This document shows positions 16,689 through 25,839 of a stretch of DNA of 59,355 nucleotides, in pieces. The DNA comes from Chromatiales bacterium. Lineage in GTDB: Bacteria; Pseudomonadota; Gammaproteobacteria; RBG-16-57-12. A program made the translations under genes and the position numbers. Location of the stretch: positions 1-59,355 of the forward strand of contig JALSJH010000080.1 of assembly GCA_026989455.1 (NCBI GenBank). The letters run 5' to 3'. A model generated the notes under the pieces. The model saw nothing but the letters and a program-made list of their open reading frames with translations, was not told the origin of the DNA and made no database searches. Position 1 is the stretch's first letter, and each line of letters begins with the position of its first letter.

Positions 16689-17375
16689 TTACTCATTTTT
16701 TAGATTTAACCTAACGGATTCAAGCGCTGCCTGATAGGTATCGCCACACAGAACCCCTTGAATCATCGCCAACCGCAGATAGAGCAGATAAATATGTTGG
16801 GCATTGGCTAAACACCCCTGCTGTAACACGACTAGTTGCGCGCTGTTTTCGATTTCACGACACTCTCCGCTAGCGATTCCCGGCGGCAGAGGCAGTGCCA
16901 TCAATGAAGCCAGTTCGTTCAGGCTGTTATCACCTCCCTCTACCGCCAGCATCTGATGCAGATCAAACCAACCGCACTGCATGGCACGACGTTGATCCGT
17001 GCGTGATAACGGCCAGTCTTGTGGCAGGGGAATAGCGAACTTCAATGCTCGAAACTGCAACAGCGCCAAAACCGAGTTCTGTTGCCAATAAATACGACAG
17101 GATTCACTCTCCAAAATAGCGAATAACTCACGCAATAACTGCGCCTCATCGTCACTCTGTAACTGAATGGAGGAGAGTTCATCACCCTCAGCGATCACCA
17201 GTGAAACTGCTACCAAGCGCTGCAAATGTAAGGGGAGCGTCTCATCTCTCTGCTGGCGCTGCTTATAGAGCATCACATTGGTAATGGCGTGCTGATCAAG
17301 CCCTTTAAGTCCATACAGTCGACTGCCCGCTATCAAGTCTGGCGCAGTAATAATATCAAAACTTATACTCTGCAA
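16689..17375 (-). CDS. PolB-type 3'-5' exonuclease homologue, probably inactive
   Basis: The protein has 228 residues and aligns by eye to the family of predicted 3'-5' exonucleases related to the PolB exonuclease domain. Shared blocks include RLYGLKGL near residue 19, LPLHLQRLVAVSLV near 47-60 and FDLHQML near 147. The usual Exo I motif FDIET-x-PD reads FDIITAPD here, so the metal-binding Glu at position 9 is Ile. The usual Exo II motif of the NGRGFDLP type is replaced by a stretch without it (YWQQNSVLALLQFRALKF). The reading frame is intact and tightly placed between cysM and rlmD, the normal neighbours of this family. I infer a retained but non-catalytic protein. Confidence 0.75.
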   Translation of the reverse strand: MQSISFDIITAPDLIAGSRLYGLKGLDQHAITNVMLYKQRQQRDETLPLHLQRLVAVSLVIAEGDELSSIQLQSDDEAQLLRELFAILESESCRIYWQQNSVLALLQFRALKFAIPLPQDWPLSRTDQRRAMQCGWFDLHQMLAVEGGDNSLNELASLMALPLPPGIASGECREIENSAQLVVLQQGCLANAQHIYLLYLRLAMIQGVLCGDTYQAALESVRLNLKNE

Positions 17376-17384
17376 AACAGCGCC

Positions 17385-18275
17385 TTATCCCGGAAATAGA
17401 TCAGTGGAGAGGTAGCGATCACCGCGGTCACAAATAATTGCCACGATCACTGCATTTTCAAGGTGTTCAGAGAGCGCCAATGCCGCCGCCACTGCCCCCC
17501 CTGAAGAGACACCGCAGAAGATTCCCTCTTCGGCAGCCAGCGCACGGGTTGTCTGTTCCGCCTGCTGCTGGTTCACATCAATCACCTGGTCAACTCGGGA
17601 TGATTCGAAAATTGCGGGCAGATAAGCCGCGGGCCAGCGGCGAATGCCGGGGATACTCGATCCCTCCTCTGGCTGCACCCCGACAATCTGTACCTGTTGA
17701 CGCTGCTCCTTCAAATAGCGCGAAACCCCCATAATGGTACCCGTGGTGCCCATGGCACTCACAAAGTGAGTGATCGTACCTTGAGTATCACGCCAAATTT
17801 CCGGGCCGGTACCTTCATAGTGAGCCAGTGGATTATCAAAATTAGCAAACTGATTCAGCACCAAGCCACGTCCTTCCGCCTGCATCTGTAGTGCCCGATC
17901 CCGCGCACCCTCCATCCCTTGCTCCTTGCTAACCAGCACCAGCTCGGCACCATATGCCTTCATGGCACCCCGGCGCTCGGCGCTCATGGTTTCAGGCATT
18001 ATCAGCACCATTTTATAGCCCCGAATAGCCGCCACCATCGCCAGCGCAATGCCGGTATTACCACTGGTGGCCTCAATCAACGTATCACCCGGCTTGATAT
18101 CACCCCGCGCTTCAGCGCACTGAATCATGCTCAATACGGGACGGTCTTTCACCGAACCTGCCGGGTTATTACCCTCCAGTTTAACCAGCAGCGTATTGGA
18201 GCTGTTGCCCGGTAGACGCTGCAAACGGACCAGTGGGGTGTTGCCGATAAAAGATTCAATGGTTGGAAAAGTCAT
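17385..18275 (-). CDS. cysM: Cysteine synthase B
   Basis: The protein has 296 residues of the PLP-dependent fold type II family. The PLP Lys is in NPAGSVKDRP near residue 43, the substrate loop is EATSGNTGIALA near 70, and the phosphate-binding glycine loop is MGTTGTIMGVSRYL near 173. The form NPAGSVKDR and the short C-terminus favour CysM over CysK. It makes cysteine from O-acetylserine and sulfide or thiosulfate in the cytoplasm. It heads the minus-strand run cysM, exonuclease homologue, rlmD, CYTH, which is tightly spaced (9, 11 and 20 bases). Its promoter must lie in the 115-base gap to rsmD, which diverges. Confidence 0.93.
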   Translation of the reverse strand: MTFPTIESFIGNTPLVRLQRLPGNSSNTLLVKLEGNNPAGSVKDRPVLSMIQCAEARGDIKPGDTLIEATSGNTGIALAMVAAIRGYKMVLIMPETMSAERRGAMKAYGAELVLVSKEQGMEGARDRALQMQAEGRGLVLNQFANFDNPLAHYEGTGPEIWRDTQGTITHFVSAMGTTGTIMGVSRYLKEQRQQVQIVGVQPEEGSSIPGIRRWPAAYLPAIFESSRVDQVIDVNQQQAEQTTRALAAEEGIFCGVSSGGAVAAALALSEHLENAVIVAIICDRGDRYLSTDLFPG

Positions 18276-18390
18276 CGCACTATTTTCTCAAAAAAGGTCG
18301 CCTTAGTTTACACCAGAATCTATCGAGTAAGCGCCAAATTATCACCAACTCCTGTGGACTCAACCCGGCAGGGCCGTATAATCACCCCCT

Positions 18391-18984
18391 ATGAACAGCC
18401 GAAATAACCAAAAAAAGAATCAGTTACGCATTATCGGCGGGGAGTGGCGTGGTCGAAAACTCCCCTTCGGCACCTCTGAGGGGCTGCGCCCTACCCCTGA
18501 CCGGGTACGGGAGACGCTCTTTAACTGGCTACAGCCGGTGATTACAAGCGCACACTGCATTGACCTCTACAGTGGCAGCGGCGCCTTGGGCTTTGAGGCC
18601 ATCTCCCGGGGTGCAGCCAGCGCTACCATGCTCGACAACCAGAGCCGTGTTACCCGCCAGCTCCAAGACAATGCGCTGACCCTGAAATGCAGCCGGGCAA
18701 AAATTGTCAATCAAAGCGCCCTCGACTATTTGGCTCACCCCGCCAGCCACACCTATCAAGTCGCCTTTATTGACCCGCCCTACCAGAAAGGGATGGCCGA
18801 ACCCAGCTGCCGCCTATTGGAGGAGAACAACTGGCTCGCACCCGGCGCGATGATCTACCTTGAAGTCGAAAAAGCGCTCTCTACCCTACCGGTTCCGGAT
18901 AACTGGGAGCTGCTGCGCAGCAAAAAGGCCGGACACCTCAGCTTTCATCTACTACAGCGCCACCCATTGCAGGAGCAAACATGA
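18391..18984 (+). CDS. rsmD: 16S rRNA (guanine-966-N2)-methyltransferase RsmD
   Basis: The protein has 197 residues of a Rossmann methyltransferase. It has the N-terminal RIIGGEWRGRKLPF block with RPTPDRVRETLFNWL, the SAM site DLYSGSGALGFEA near residue 55, and the catalytic motif FIDPPYQKG near 130. It methylates G966 of 16S rRNA. A TATAAT sequence at 18377-18382 lies only 8 bases before the ATG, so if used as a -10 box the transcript would be almost leaderless. The stop overlaps coaD as ATGA, the usual rsmD-coaD coupling. Confidence 0.95.
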   Translation: MNSRNNQKKNQLRIIGGEWRGRKLPFGTSEGLRPTPDRVRETLFNWLQPVITSAHCIDLYSGSGALGFEAISRGAASATMLDNQSRVTRQLQDNALTLKCSRAKIVNQSALDYLAHPASHTYQVAFIDPPYQKGMAEPSCRLLEENNWLAPGAMIYLEVEKALSTLPVPDNWELLRSKKAGHLSFHLLQRHPLQEQT

Positions 18985-19457
18985 GAATTGCGGTCTACCC
19001 GGGCACTTTCGACCCGATCACCCTTGGCCACCACGACATTGCAATGCGTGCCGCCACGCTGTTTGACAAAGTGATCCTTGCCATCGCCCACAACCCAAAA
19101 AAAGTACCCGCCTTCACCCTCGATGAACGTGTCGCCATGGCACAATCGGCCTTTGCTGACAATCCTAAAATTGAGATTAAAGCCTTCGACACTTTATTGG
19201 TACACTTTGCTCAGCAGCAGCAAGCCAAGGCGATTATTCGAGGCTTGCGGGCGGTTTCTGATTTTGACTATGAGTTCCAGCTTGCAGGCATGAATCGCAA
19301 GCTCGACCCACAGATTGAAACGGTATTCCTCACCCCATCAGAGCAGTACACTTATATCTCATCAAGCTTAGTACGCGAAATATCAGCCATGGGAGGCGAT
19401 GTATCAAACTTTGTAAATAGAGAAGTAGAGGCTGCACTTCATCAACGTTTGCGGTAG
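18981..19457 (+). CDS. coaD: Phosphopantetheine adenylyltransferase
   Basis: The protein has 158 residues of the nucleotidyltransferase fold. The N-terminal motif YPGTFDPITLGHHDIA carries the T/HxGH-type ATP site, and the C-terminal motif YISSSLVREISAMGGD matches the ISST-x-VRE signature. Length equals the family norm. It transfers AMP from ATP to 4'-phosphopantetheine, the next-to-last step of coenzyme A synthesis. It is translationally coupled to rsmD by a 4-base overlap and followed after 46 bases by the yfhL-type ferredoxin gene, the normal gene order in gammaproteobacteria. Confidence 0.96.
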   Translation: MRIAVYPGTFDPITLGHHDIAMRAATLFDKVILAIAHNPKKVPAFTLDERVAMAQSAFADNPKIEIKAFDTLLVHFAQQQQAKAIIRGLRAVSDFDYEFQLAGMNRKLDPQIETVFLTPSEQYTYISSSLVREISAMGGDVSNFVNREVEAALHQRLR

Positions 19458-19479
19458 AATTCCCACTCAAACCATTTAA

Positions 19480-19749
<270 letters not shown>

Positions 19750-19771
19750 GGCTTAAGGCCTCCTTCACTAA

Positions 19772-19825
19772 AGGAGGCTCTGATCAAATCATGAATGTTT
19801 TATGCTGGCTTAATCAGAGCTTCCT
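19772..19825. repeat. CTCTGAT inverted-repeat element, copy 1
   Basis: A 54-base element has arms AGGAGGCTCTGATCAA and TTAATCAGAGCTTCCT, matching over 16 positions with two mismatches, and an inner loop containing ATGTTTTATGCTGGC. TA lies at both ends. It sits between the yfhL stop and a terminator. Its left arm also forms a second stem with upstream GCCTCCTT (19758-19765). The loop sequence is shared with the copies at 43304 and 47735. Confidence 0.85.
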
Positions 19826-19856
19826 AAAAAAAAGGCCCCATTCGGGGCCTTTTTTT
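19826..19856. terminator. Bidirectional rho-independent terminator
   Basis: A stem GGCCCC/GGGGCC (19834-19839 and 19844-19849) with loop ATTC is flanked by eight A on the left and seven T on the right. It can therefore terminate both the rsmD-coaD-yfhL transcript from the left and the hemerythrin-like gene from the right, which converge here. Confidence 0.93.
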
Positions 19857-19880
19857 ATCCAGAAAGCGATTCGATCGACC

Positions 19881-20384
19881 CTAATCAGGCGGCGGAAGAT
19901 AGAGCATATAGAGCCCACTCTCCTCCTCCGCAATTCGATTGGTCAGCACCTCACCAATCACGTCAAAATCTCTTTTGAATTCAGCATGATAGACAGCGTA
20001 CGAAACAGAGTAATCGGTTAAAAACTTAAACGCCACCTTACCAATCTCATCCATATCGCGACGAAAGCTCTTGATAAGCTCGCGGGTGTTTTCATCTTCT
20101 TTGTAATAGTGACTGACATAGACATAAAAACAGGCATTCTCAACCAGCAGGTGGCTGGTTAGTTTGCTTTTCAACTGATTCAGCAGTTGATTCAATTTTG
20201 AGTAGCTCTTCTTTTCATAGGCATTGGCACAGGAGGTGTAAATTGCCACTAGCTCCTGATGGTCATTTTCAAGTTTGGTGATCAAATTCTCATCGTACGA
20301 AAGCCGGGTACCCGGTAGATAGCGTTTCTCTGCTTTCTCATGACCAACCCTTGCCTTTTTCTTCCCAAAAAGCCAATCCCACAT
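19881..20384 (-). CDS. Hemerythrin-like domain protein
   Basis: The protein has 167 residues. After a short basic start (WLFGKKKARVG) there is a four-helix pattern with candidate iron ligands in LENDHQELVAIYTSC near residues 38-52 and LTSHLLVENACFYVYVSHYYKED near 75-97. The H-x-x-x-E spacing matches hemerythrin HHE domains. Later helices (DYSVSYAVYHAEFKRDFDVIGEVL) carry another His. Such small proteins bind oxygen or nitric oxide at a di-iron site, or regulate in response to them. It is a single gene bounded by a terminator on one side and about 150 AT-rich bases on the other. The fold assignment is by motif spacing only. Confidence 0.7.
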   Translation of the reverse strand: MWDWLFGKKKARVGHEKAEKRYLPGTRLSYDENLITKLENDHQELVAIYTSCANAYEKKSYSKLNQLLNQLKSKLTSHLLVENACFYVYVSHYYKEDENTRELIKSFRRDMDEIGKVAFKFLTDYSVSYAVYHAEFKRDFDVIGEVLTNRIAEEESGLYMLYLPPPD

Positions 20385-20544
20385 TTTTTTAACCTATTTA
20401 GCTGTTGATATTTATACAAAATAAATAATATATTGCCACCACAAGGTGCCGGCTAAGTATATGCTAAACACGTTAAAATGTTGTCATAAATTTGGCTTTT
20501 TGTGTTAATCACCCTGCCAATGGGAGAGAGGATATGCCAGAACC

Positions 20545-20964
20545 CTAACCCCCAATAAGGTTTCGGCGTTCATCGGTATCAATCAACTCAACATTCAAAC
20601 CACTGCCAAGGTAGGCAAAGGCGATTAACGCCTCATCAAAAGCCTCACCGGGCTGAGGAGCGGCGGTTACTCTGACCCCCTGTCCCGCCAGAACATCCAG
20701 AGAGTGTGTCACATCATCCACTTTGAAACCCAAGTGGTGCAAACCCTCGCCCTTCTTCAAGAAAGAGACCAATGGCGATGCCAAGCTACTCGGTTCAATT
20801 AGCTTGATATCCAGCCCACCCGGCTTGCTAAAAAACTGCACAACCACCTGCTGGCGGCTATTTTCAACTTTTTCAGTTTTCGGCGTATAGCCCAGCAGCG
20901 TGGTTAACACTGAACGCGCCTTGTCGATCTTACGAACCGCTAAACAGATATGATCCAACTGCAT
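20545..20964 (-). CDS. VOC (glyoxalase-fold) family protein, methylmalonyl-CoA epimerase-like
   Basis: The protein has 139 residues with two beta-alpha-beta-beta-beta modules. The N-terminal LDHICLAVRKIDKAR, the middle GEGLHHLGFKVDDV and the C-terminal LNVELIDTDE supply His, His and Glu metal ligands in the usual order. The pattern is closest to methylmalonyl-CoA epimerase and related VOC proteins, but no mutase or carboxylase lies nearby, so the substrate is unknown. I chose the ATG at 20964, which has AAGGAG about 9-10 bases upstream, rather than the in-frame GTG at 20970. It follows glgP after 19 bases, so the two may be co-transcribed. Confidence 0.8.
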   Translation of the reverse strand: MQLDHICLAVRKIDKARSVLTTLLGYTPKTEKVENSRQQVVVQFFSKPGGLDIKLIEPSSLASPLVSFLKKGEGLHHLGFKVDDVTHSLDVLAGQGVRVTAAPQPGEAFDEALIAFAYLGSGLNVELIDTDERRNLIGG

Positions 20965-20983
20965 GACCACTCACTCCTTCAGA

Positions 20984-23491
20984 TTATTTGACCGCAGCAG
21001 GCTTCACCGCTTCGAGCTTCCAGATCTCATCGTTGTAGTTGCGCATGGTACGATCGGTAGAGAATTTACCGCTGGTCGCGGCATTCAAAATGCTCATACG
21101 AACCCAGCGATCCTGATCTCGATAGGCGGTGGCGACGCGCTCTTGTGCGTCCACAAAACCGCGAAAGTCGGCTGCGGTTAACCAAGGGTCATGGGGGCTG
21201 GTGATGCTCTCAATGATGCCGTCAAAGATACCGGATTCGAATTGACAGAAGTGGCCACTTTGCAGCAGGTTCATTACCGATGCAAAATCAGCATCGTGGT
21301 TGATATAGTCCCACGGCTGGTAGCTGCCTCGCAGGGTTTCAACTTCTGCAGCGGTTAAACCAAACAGGAAGAAGTTATCATCGCCCACCTCTTCTCGAAT
21401 CTCGATGTTCGCACCATCCAGCGTACCAATAGTCACCGCGCCGTTCATCATGAATTTCATGTTTCCGGTACCCGAGGCCTCTTTGCCGGCGGTAGATATC
21501 TGCTCTGAAAGGTCGGTTCCCGGAGCGATCACTTCCATTGCCGAGACGCGATAGTTCGGGAAGAAAACCACCTTTAGCAGGTCGCCCACATCCGGGTCGT
21601 TATTCACCACTTCAGCCACATTGGCAACCAGCTTAATAATCGACTTCGCCATGGCATAGCCGGGAGCCGCCTTACCACCGATCAAGACACAACGTTTGGT
21701 CCAGTTTTGAGTATCACCCCGTTTAATACGATCATAAAGGTGGATAACGTGCAGGATATTTAGCAACTGACGTTTGTATTCATGGATACGCTTAACCTGC
21801 ACATCAAACATAGCCGAGGTATTAAAGGTGACGCCACACTCCTCTTCCACTAACTTGGCCAAGCGCTGCTTGTTGGCCAGTTTTACATCAGCCCACGCTT
21901 TGCGAAACTGTGTTTTGCTGGCGTAGGGTGTCAACTTGCGCAGCTGTTCAAGTTCGGTAATCCAGCCACGGCCGATCGTCTGGGTGATCAACTTATTCAA
22001 ACCCGGGTTGCACATCGCCAGCCAGCGGCGCTGGGTAACCCCATTGGTTTTATTGTTAAACTTCTCCGGCCACATCTCATGGAACTCTTTAAACAGCCCC
22101 TCAACCAACAGCTTGGAGTGCAACTCGGCAACACCGTTAACCGAAAAACTACCGACAATCGCCAGATTAGCCATACGAACCATTTGACAAGGCCCCTCTT
22201 CAATAATCGACATGCGCTGCTGGCGAGCCGTATCACCTGGCCAACGCTGTGCAACCTGCTTCATAAAGCGGGCATTGATCTCATAGATGATCTCCAGCAG
22301 TCGCGGCAGCAAATAGGCGAACATCGGTACCGGCCAGCGCTCTAACGCCTCTGGCAGCAGCGTGTGATTGGTGTAGGCCATCACCTGGGTAACAATGCCC
22401 CACGCGTCATCCCATGCCATTTGATGCTCATCAATTAACAGCCGCATCAGCTCAGCAACGGCAATACTGGGATGGGTGTCATTTAATTGGAAGCAGTTTT
22501 TATCAACAAAGGTGCCAAAGTCATTGCCATGCAGCCGCACCCAACGGCGCAGCACATCTTTTAGTGATGCCGAGGCGAGGAAATATTGTTGGCGCAGCCG
22601 CAACTCTTTGCCATTTTCACTGGCATCATTGGGGTAGAGCACCATGGTGATATGCTCGGCTTTGTTTTTGGCGGCAACCGCTTCGATGTAATCACCGGCA
22701 TTAAACTCGCTCAGGTTGAACTCATCGGTGGCGGTCGATTTCCATAGCCGCAGGCTATTCACCGTATCATTTTCAAAACCGGGAATCGGCACATCATAAG
22801 GCACCGCTAACACATCAAGGGAGTCGACCCAACGCACCCGTGTGACACCCGCATAGTCGGTGTAGTGCTCGGTGCGACCACCAAAGTGGATGCGCTGGGT
22901 AAATTCAGGGCGCTCCAGCTCCCACGGGTGGCCATCACGAAGCCAGTGATCCGGCTCTTCCAATTGGTGGCCGTTTTCCAGCTGCTGGCGAAACATGCCG
23001 TATTCATAACGCAGCCCATAACCCAACACAGGTAGTTGCAACGAAGCGCAGCTATCAAGGAAACAGGCGGCCAAGCGACCCAAGCCACCATTTCCGAGGC
23101 CGGCATCTGGCTCACTATCAACAATCTGCTCTTGATCAATACCGTAATCGTACAGCGCCTTGTGTACCGCATCATCAATACCGAGGTTTAGCATCGCATT
23201 ACCCAGCGCTCGCCCCATTAAAAACTCCAATGAGAGGTAGCAGGTGCGACGAGCATCGACCTTTTCATAGGTTGCACGGGTATTTTTCCAGCGCTCCATC
23301 AGGCGGTCTCGAACGGTATACGCCAACGCTTCATATAAATAGTGCGGTGTACAGTTATCAAGATCGCGCCCCAAGGTGCGACTAAAATAGCGAATCAGGT
23401 CATCGGATATCGCTTTATCATCCATCGCCAGTGGTGGCAGTTTGATGAGTTTGGTGGTACAAGATTTGGCTTTAGCATTAGATTTCGGCAT
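20984..23491 (-). CDS. glgP: Glycogen/starch/alpha-glucan phosphorylase
   Basis: The protein has 835 residues, the usual length of GT35 phosphorylases. The PLP-binding Lys is in EASGTGNMKFMMNGAVTIGTLDGANIEI near residues 670-697. Other hallmarks are YLSLEFLMGRAL near 86, DAGLGNGGLGRLAACFLDS near 128-146 and VKRIHEYKRQLLN near 565. It releases glucose-1-phosphate from storage glucan, so the organism can probably use glycogen. No other glycogen gene is present in the window. A VOC gene follows directly in the same direction. Confidence 0.96.
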   Translation of the reverse strand: MPKSNAKAKSCTTKLIKLPPLAMDDKAISDDLIRYFSRTLGRDLDNCTPHYLYEALAYTVRDRLMERWKNTRATYEKVDARRTCYLSLEFLMGRALGNAMLNLGIDDAVHKALYDYGIDQEQIVDSEPDAGLGNGGLGRLAACFLDSCASLQLPVLGYGLRYEYGMFRQQLENGHQLEEPDHWLRDGHPWELERPEFTQRIHFGGRTEHYTDYAGVTRVRWVDSLDVLAVPYDVPIPGFENDTVNSLRLWKSTATDEFNLSEFNAGDYIEAVAAKNKAEHITMVLYPNDASENGKELRLRQQYFLASASLKDVLRRWVRLHGNDFGTFVDKNCFQLNDTHPSIAVAELMRLLIDEHQMAWDDAWGIVTQVMAYTNHTLLPEALERWPVPMFAYLLPRLLEIIYEINARFMKQVAQRWPGDTARQQRMSIIEEGPCQMVRMANLAIVGSFSVNGVAELHSKLLVEGLFKEFHEMWPEKFNNKTNGVTQRRWLAMCNPGLNKLITQTIGRGWITELEQLRKLTPYASKTQFRKAWADVKLANKQRLAKLVEEECGVTFNTSAMFDVQVKRIHEYKRQLLNILHVIHLYDRIKRGDTQNWTKRCVLIGGKAAPGYAMAKSIIKLVANVAEVVNNDPDVGDLLKVVFFPNYRVSAMEVIAPGTDLSEQISTAGKEASGTGNMKFMMNGAVTIGTLDGANIEIREEVGDDNFFLFGLTAAEVETLRGSYQPWDYINHDADFASVMNLLQSGHFCQFESGIFDGIIESITSPHDPWLTAADFRGFVDAQERVATAYRDQDRWVRMSILNAATSGKFSTDRTMRNYNDEIWKLEAVKPAAVK

Positions 23492-23570
23492 GATATTTTC
23501 CGTTTATATCGATTTCAGCAATAGCATTATAGGGGAAGATTATCGCTTCGCGAGAATATAACCGCCATCA

Positions 23571-24026
23571 TCACTTTGGCTTATGGTGAGCGGTAACCAG
23601 GCGGTCTAAATGGTTGGCAAAGTTTTGGCGATCTTTTTGATTCAGTGCCGGAGGGCCGCCGGTCTGAATACCACTTGAGCGCATGGTGTCCATAAAATCA
23701 CGAATATTAAGCCGCTGCTTGATGTTCTTTTCGGTGAACAACTCCCCCCGTGGTGAGAGTGCCAGTGCCTTTTTCTCCACCACCTCCGCCGCCAGTGGAA
23801 TATCACTGGTGATCACCAAGTCACCCGGCTGAACCAATCGCACAATTTCATCATCCGCCACATCGAAGCCACTGCTTACTTGGCGGAACCCGACAAAGGG
23901 AGAGCGCGGCACTTGAATCGAGTGGTTAGCCAGCAACATCACCTGAATCTTTGCCCGCTTAGCCACCCGAAACAGCACCTCTTTGACCACCTTGGGACAC
24001 GCATCCGCATCAACCCATATCTGCAC
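23571..24026 (-). CDS. YaiI/YqxD family protein (DUF188)
   Basis: The protein has 151 residues and begins with [23 protein letters not shown], the family hallmark. The conserved Asp cluster ([24 protein letters not shown]) matches the PIN-like nuclease fold assigned to DUF188, and the C-terminus has [21 protein letters not shown]. The biochemical role is not established in the family; RNA processing is often suggested. It is transcribed away from the polysaccharide deacetylase gene, with only about 105 bases between the two starts. Confidence 0.88.
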   Translation of the reverse strand: MQIWVDADACPKVVKEVLFRVAKRAKIQVMLLANHSIQVPRSPFVGFRQVSSGFDVADDEIVRLVQPGDLVITSDIPLAAEVVEKKALALSPRGELFTEKNIKQRLNIRDFMDTMRSSGIQTGGPPALNQKDRQNFANHLDRLVTAHHKPK

Positions 24027-24131
24027 GCCACACCCCCTCCCACTAATTTAGTCGCTATTATGACACAGCCAGCCGTCCTTTTAGCGTGCTATGATTGCCC
24101 GCAAGCCAATATGAACCTACCGGAATCCAAG

Positions 24132-25079
24132 ATGAAGATAATAGGCAACGCACTGCTCATTAGCACACTGCTCTTCCTTATCAGTTGCGAAAAGAGTGCT
24201 GAACCGGCCATAGAGAAGTCGATTGAGATGGCCATCACCTTTGATGACCTACCTGCTAGCTCTCTTGCCAGTATTGAAAAAATGGCGAGCGCACTCAAAC
24301 AGCACCAAGTACCCTCACCCTATGGCTTTGTGAATGGTAGCTATATCTACAAAAGGGGTGTCGATAGTACCGCCAAACTGGCGATACTCGACTATTGGCT
24401 ACAACAGGGGTTCTTGCTCGGCAATCATAGCTTCAACCACGTTGCCATCAAGCGGCAAAAAAGCTTAGCGGATGCTCAGAAAAATAGCCAGATGAATGAG
24501 CAGGTACTGGCGCAAGTTGAGCGCTACAACAATCGCACTCAAAAAGATGACTTGATCTACCGTTACACTTTTCTTGATGAGGGGTTTAATAGCGAGGTCG
24601 GTACTGATTTTCGTAACTACCTAACAACAGCGGGCTATAAAATAGCCCATGTCTCTATCAATCCGGCTGATTGGGTATGGGCTGAGAAGTACCAAGCGTG
24701 TCGACAAAAGGGCGATACGGCGGCTATGAGCGGCCTAAAAAGTGCATTTATCAGCTATACACTTGATGTACTCAAAAGCCGCCAAGAGGCGTCTCAAATG
24801 CTACTACAACGTGAAATAAAACATATTCTACTACTGCATTTCAATGAGTTTACTGCAGATGTACTGGAGCCCTTATTGGCGGCACTCTCACAAGCGGGGG
24901 TTAAGTTCATCTCGCTTGATGAGGCCATGGGCGACCCTCTTTACCAGCAATACCAGCAACAGATCCTACCCAAACAGAGCGACATTCTGAACAAACTGGC
25001 ACTGATGCAGCGGCAATATAACTTCAGCACACCGACCCGACCACAGCTACCGGAAAACTTTTCCCAACTCTGCATCTGA
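24132..25079 (+). CDS. Polysaccharide deacetylase family protein, lipoprotein
   Basis: The protein has about 315 residues. A lipoprotein signal (LLISTLLFLISC) places it in the envelope. The NodB-type motifs are AITFDDLPAS near residue 36 (catalytic and metal Asp) and GNHSFNHVAIKRQ near 98 (metal His pair). A later motif, LLHFNEFTADVLEPL, supplies the C-terminal His. These enzymes remove acetyl groups from chitin, peptidoglycan or exopolysaccharide; the substrate is not evident. I used the ATG at 24132; an upstream ATG at 24111 would add seven residues. A REP pair follows its stop. Confidence 0.85.
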   Translation: MKIIGNALLISTLLFLISCEKSAEPAIEKSIEMAITFDDLPASSLASIEKMASALKQHQVPSPYGFVNGSYIYKRGVDSTAKLAILDYWLQQGFLLGNHSFNHVAIKRQKSLADAQKNSQMNEQVLAQVERYNNRTQKDDLIYRYTFLDEGFNSEVGTDFRNYLTTAGYKIAHVSINPADWVWAEKYQACRQKGDTAAMSGLKSAFISYTLDVLKSRQEASQMLLQREIKHILLLHFNEFTADVLEPLLAALSQAGVKFISLDEAMGDPLYQQYQQQILPKQSDILNKLALMQRQYNFSTPTRPQLPENFSQLCI

Positions 25080-25094
25080 AACAAATATATCGCC

Positions 25095-25155
25095 GTAGGA
25101 GCCATCTTTAAGGTGGCGATGATCTAGGATTTCGCCATCTAAAGATGGCTCCTAC
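25095..25155. repeat. REP-like palindrome pair
   Basis: Two units of the GTAGGAGCCATCTTTAGATGGCGA family face each other: 25095-25119 on the plus strand and 25132-25155 on the minus strand, separated by 12 bases. The pair fills the space between two convergent genes and would form a long stem in RNA from either side. It belongs to the same family as the array at 21-185. Confidence 0.88.
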
Positions 25156-25161
25156 GGGGTG

Positions 25162-25839
25162 CTATAAACTATCCAGCCGCTCCAACTCTCTCTTTATCCG
25201 TAAAGCGTTGCTCTGCTCTGGACGCAGTGTTGATGCCAGCTCATATTGGTAGAGATCACCGGTCATGAAGTTCTTCACCTCACGCCGCACATAGTGCTCC
25301 ACCGCAGGGGAGTAACTCCAAGTATAGCGCCGTAAAACACGCATACTCTCGCCCGAGTAGTGATCACAAACAATGCGGTAGCTGGCAAACTCACCCGCCA
25401 ACACTTGAATATTTTCCTGAGCAGCAACACGACAACTCCACAACTCCACACGGCGTGTCTCGTGCTGTTTTTTATCATCATGAACGGTTGTCAAGACACG
25501 AAAGTGGATGTGGTTACCCACGTGCAAAGGCCACAACGCATCAACATCACCATGGAGGGTCCGCTGACCATGCTTACCCGCCAGCTGCCACTGCATAATC
25601 GGTAATACAATATTGCGGTGACGAGTATAGTGCCGCCCTTTCCTGGATGAAAAGGTAATCAGGTCACCCGCTATTTTTTCGACATGCTCAACCCGCTTAT
25701 TGGAAAAAATGAAAGTTTCACCCTCCTCGTAATCAGGCAATGGTGCTGATATTTCATCCTGAGCCTGCACCCCATTGGTGGCTAGGCAGCCAAGAGCAAA
25801 AATGGCAATATATACCCGTGTGACGCTATTTTCCAACAT
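25162..25839 (-). CDS. Secreted protein of unknown function, partner of subtilase
   Basis: The protein has about 225 residues: a signal peptide (VYIAIFALGCLATNGVQA), then a soluble domain rich in strands and charged residues (GETFIFSNKRVEHVEKI, DLITFSSRKGRHYTRHRNIVLP). It has two Cys (near LWSCRV and RIVCDHY) that could form a disulfide in the periplasm. I recognise no family. The ATG at 25839 overlaps the end of the subtilase gene by 14 bases and has GGAGAG upstream, so the two are translationally coupled. It could be a chaperone, inhibitor or co-secreted partner of the protease; this rests on coupling only. Confidence 0.7.
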   Translation of the reverse strand: MLENSVTRVYIAIFALGCLATNGVQAQDEISAPLPDYEEGETFIFSNKRVEHVEKIAGDLITFSSRKGRHYTRHRNIVLPIMQWQLAGKHGQRTLHGDVDALWPLHVGNHIHFRVLTTVHDDKKQHETRRVELWSCRVAAQENIQVLAGEFASYRIVCDHYSGESMRVLRRYTWSYSPAVEHYVRREVKNFMTGDLYQYELASTLRPEQSNALRIKRELERLDSL

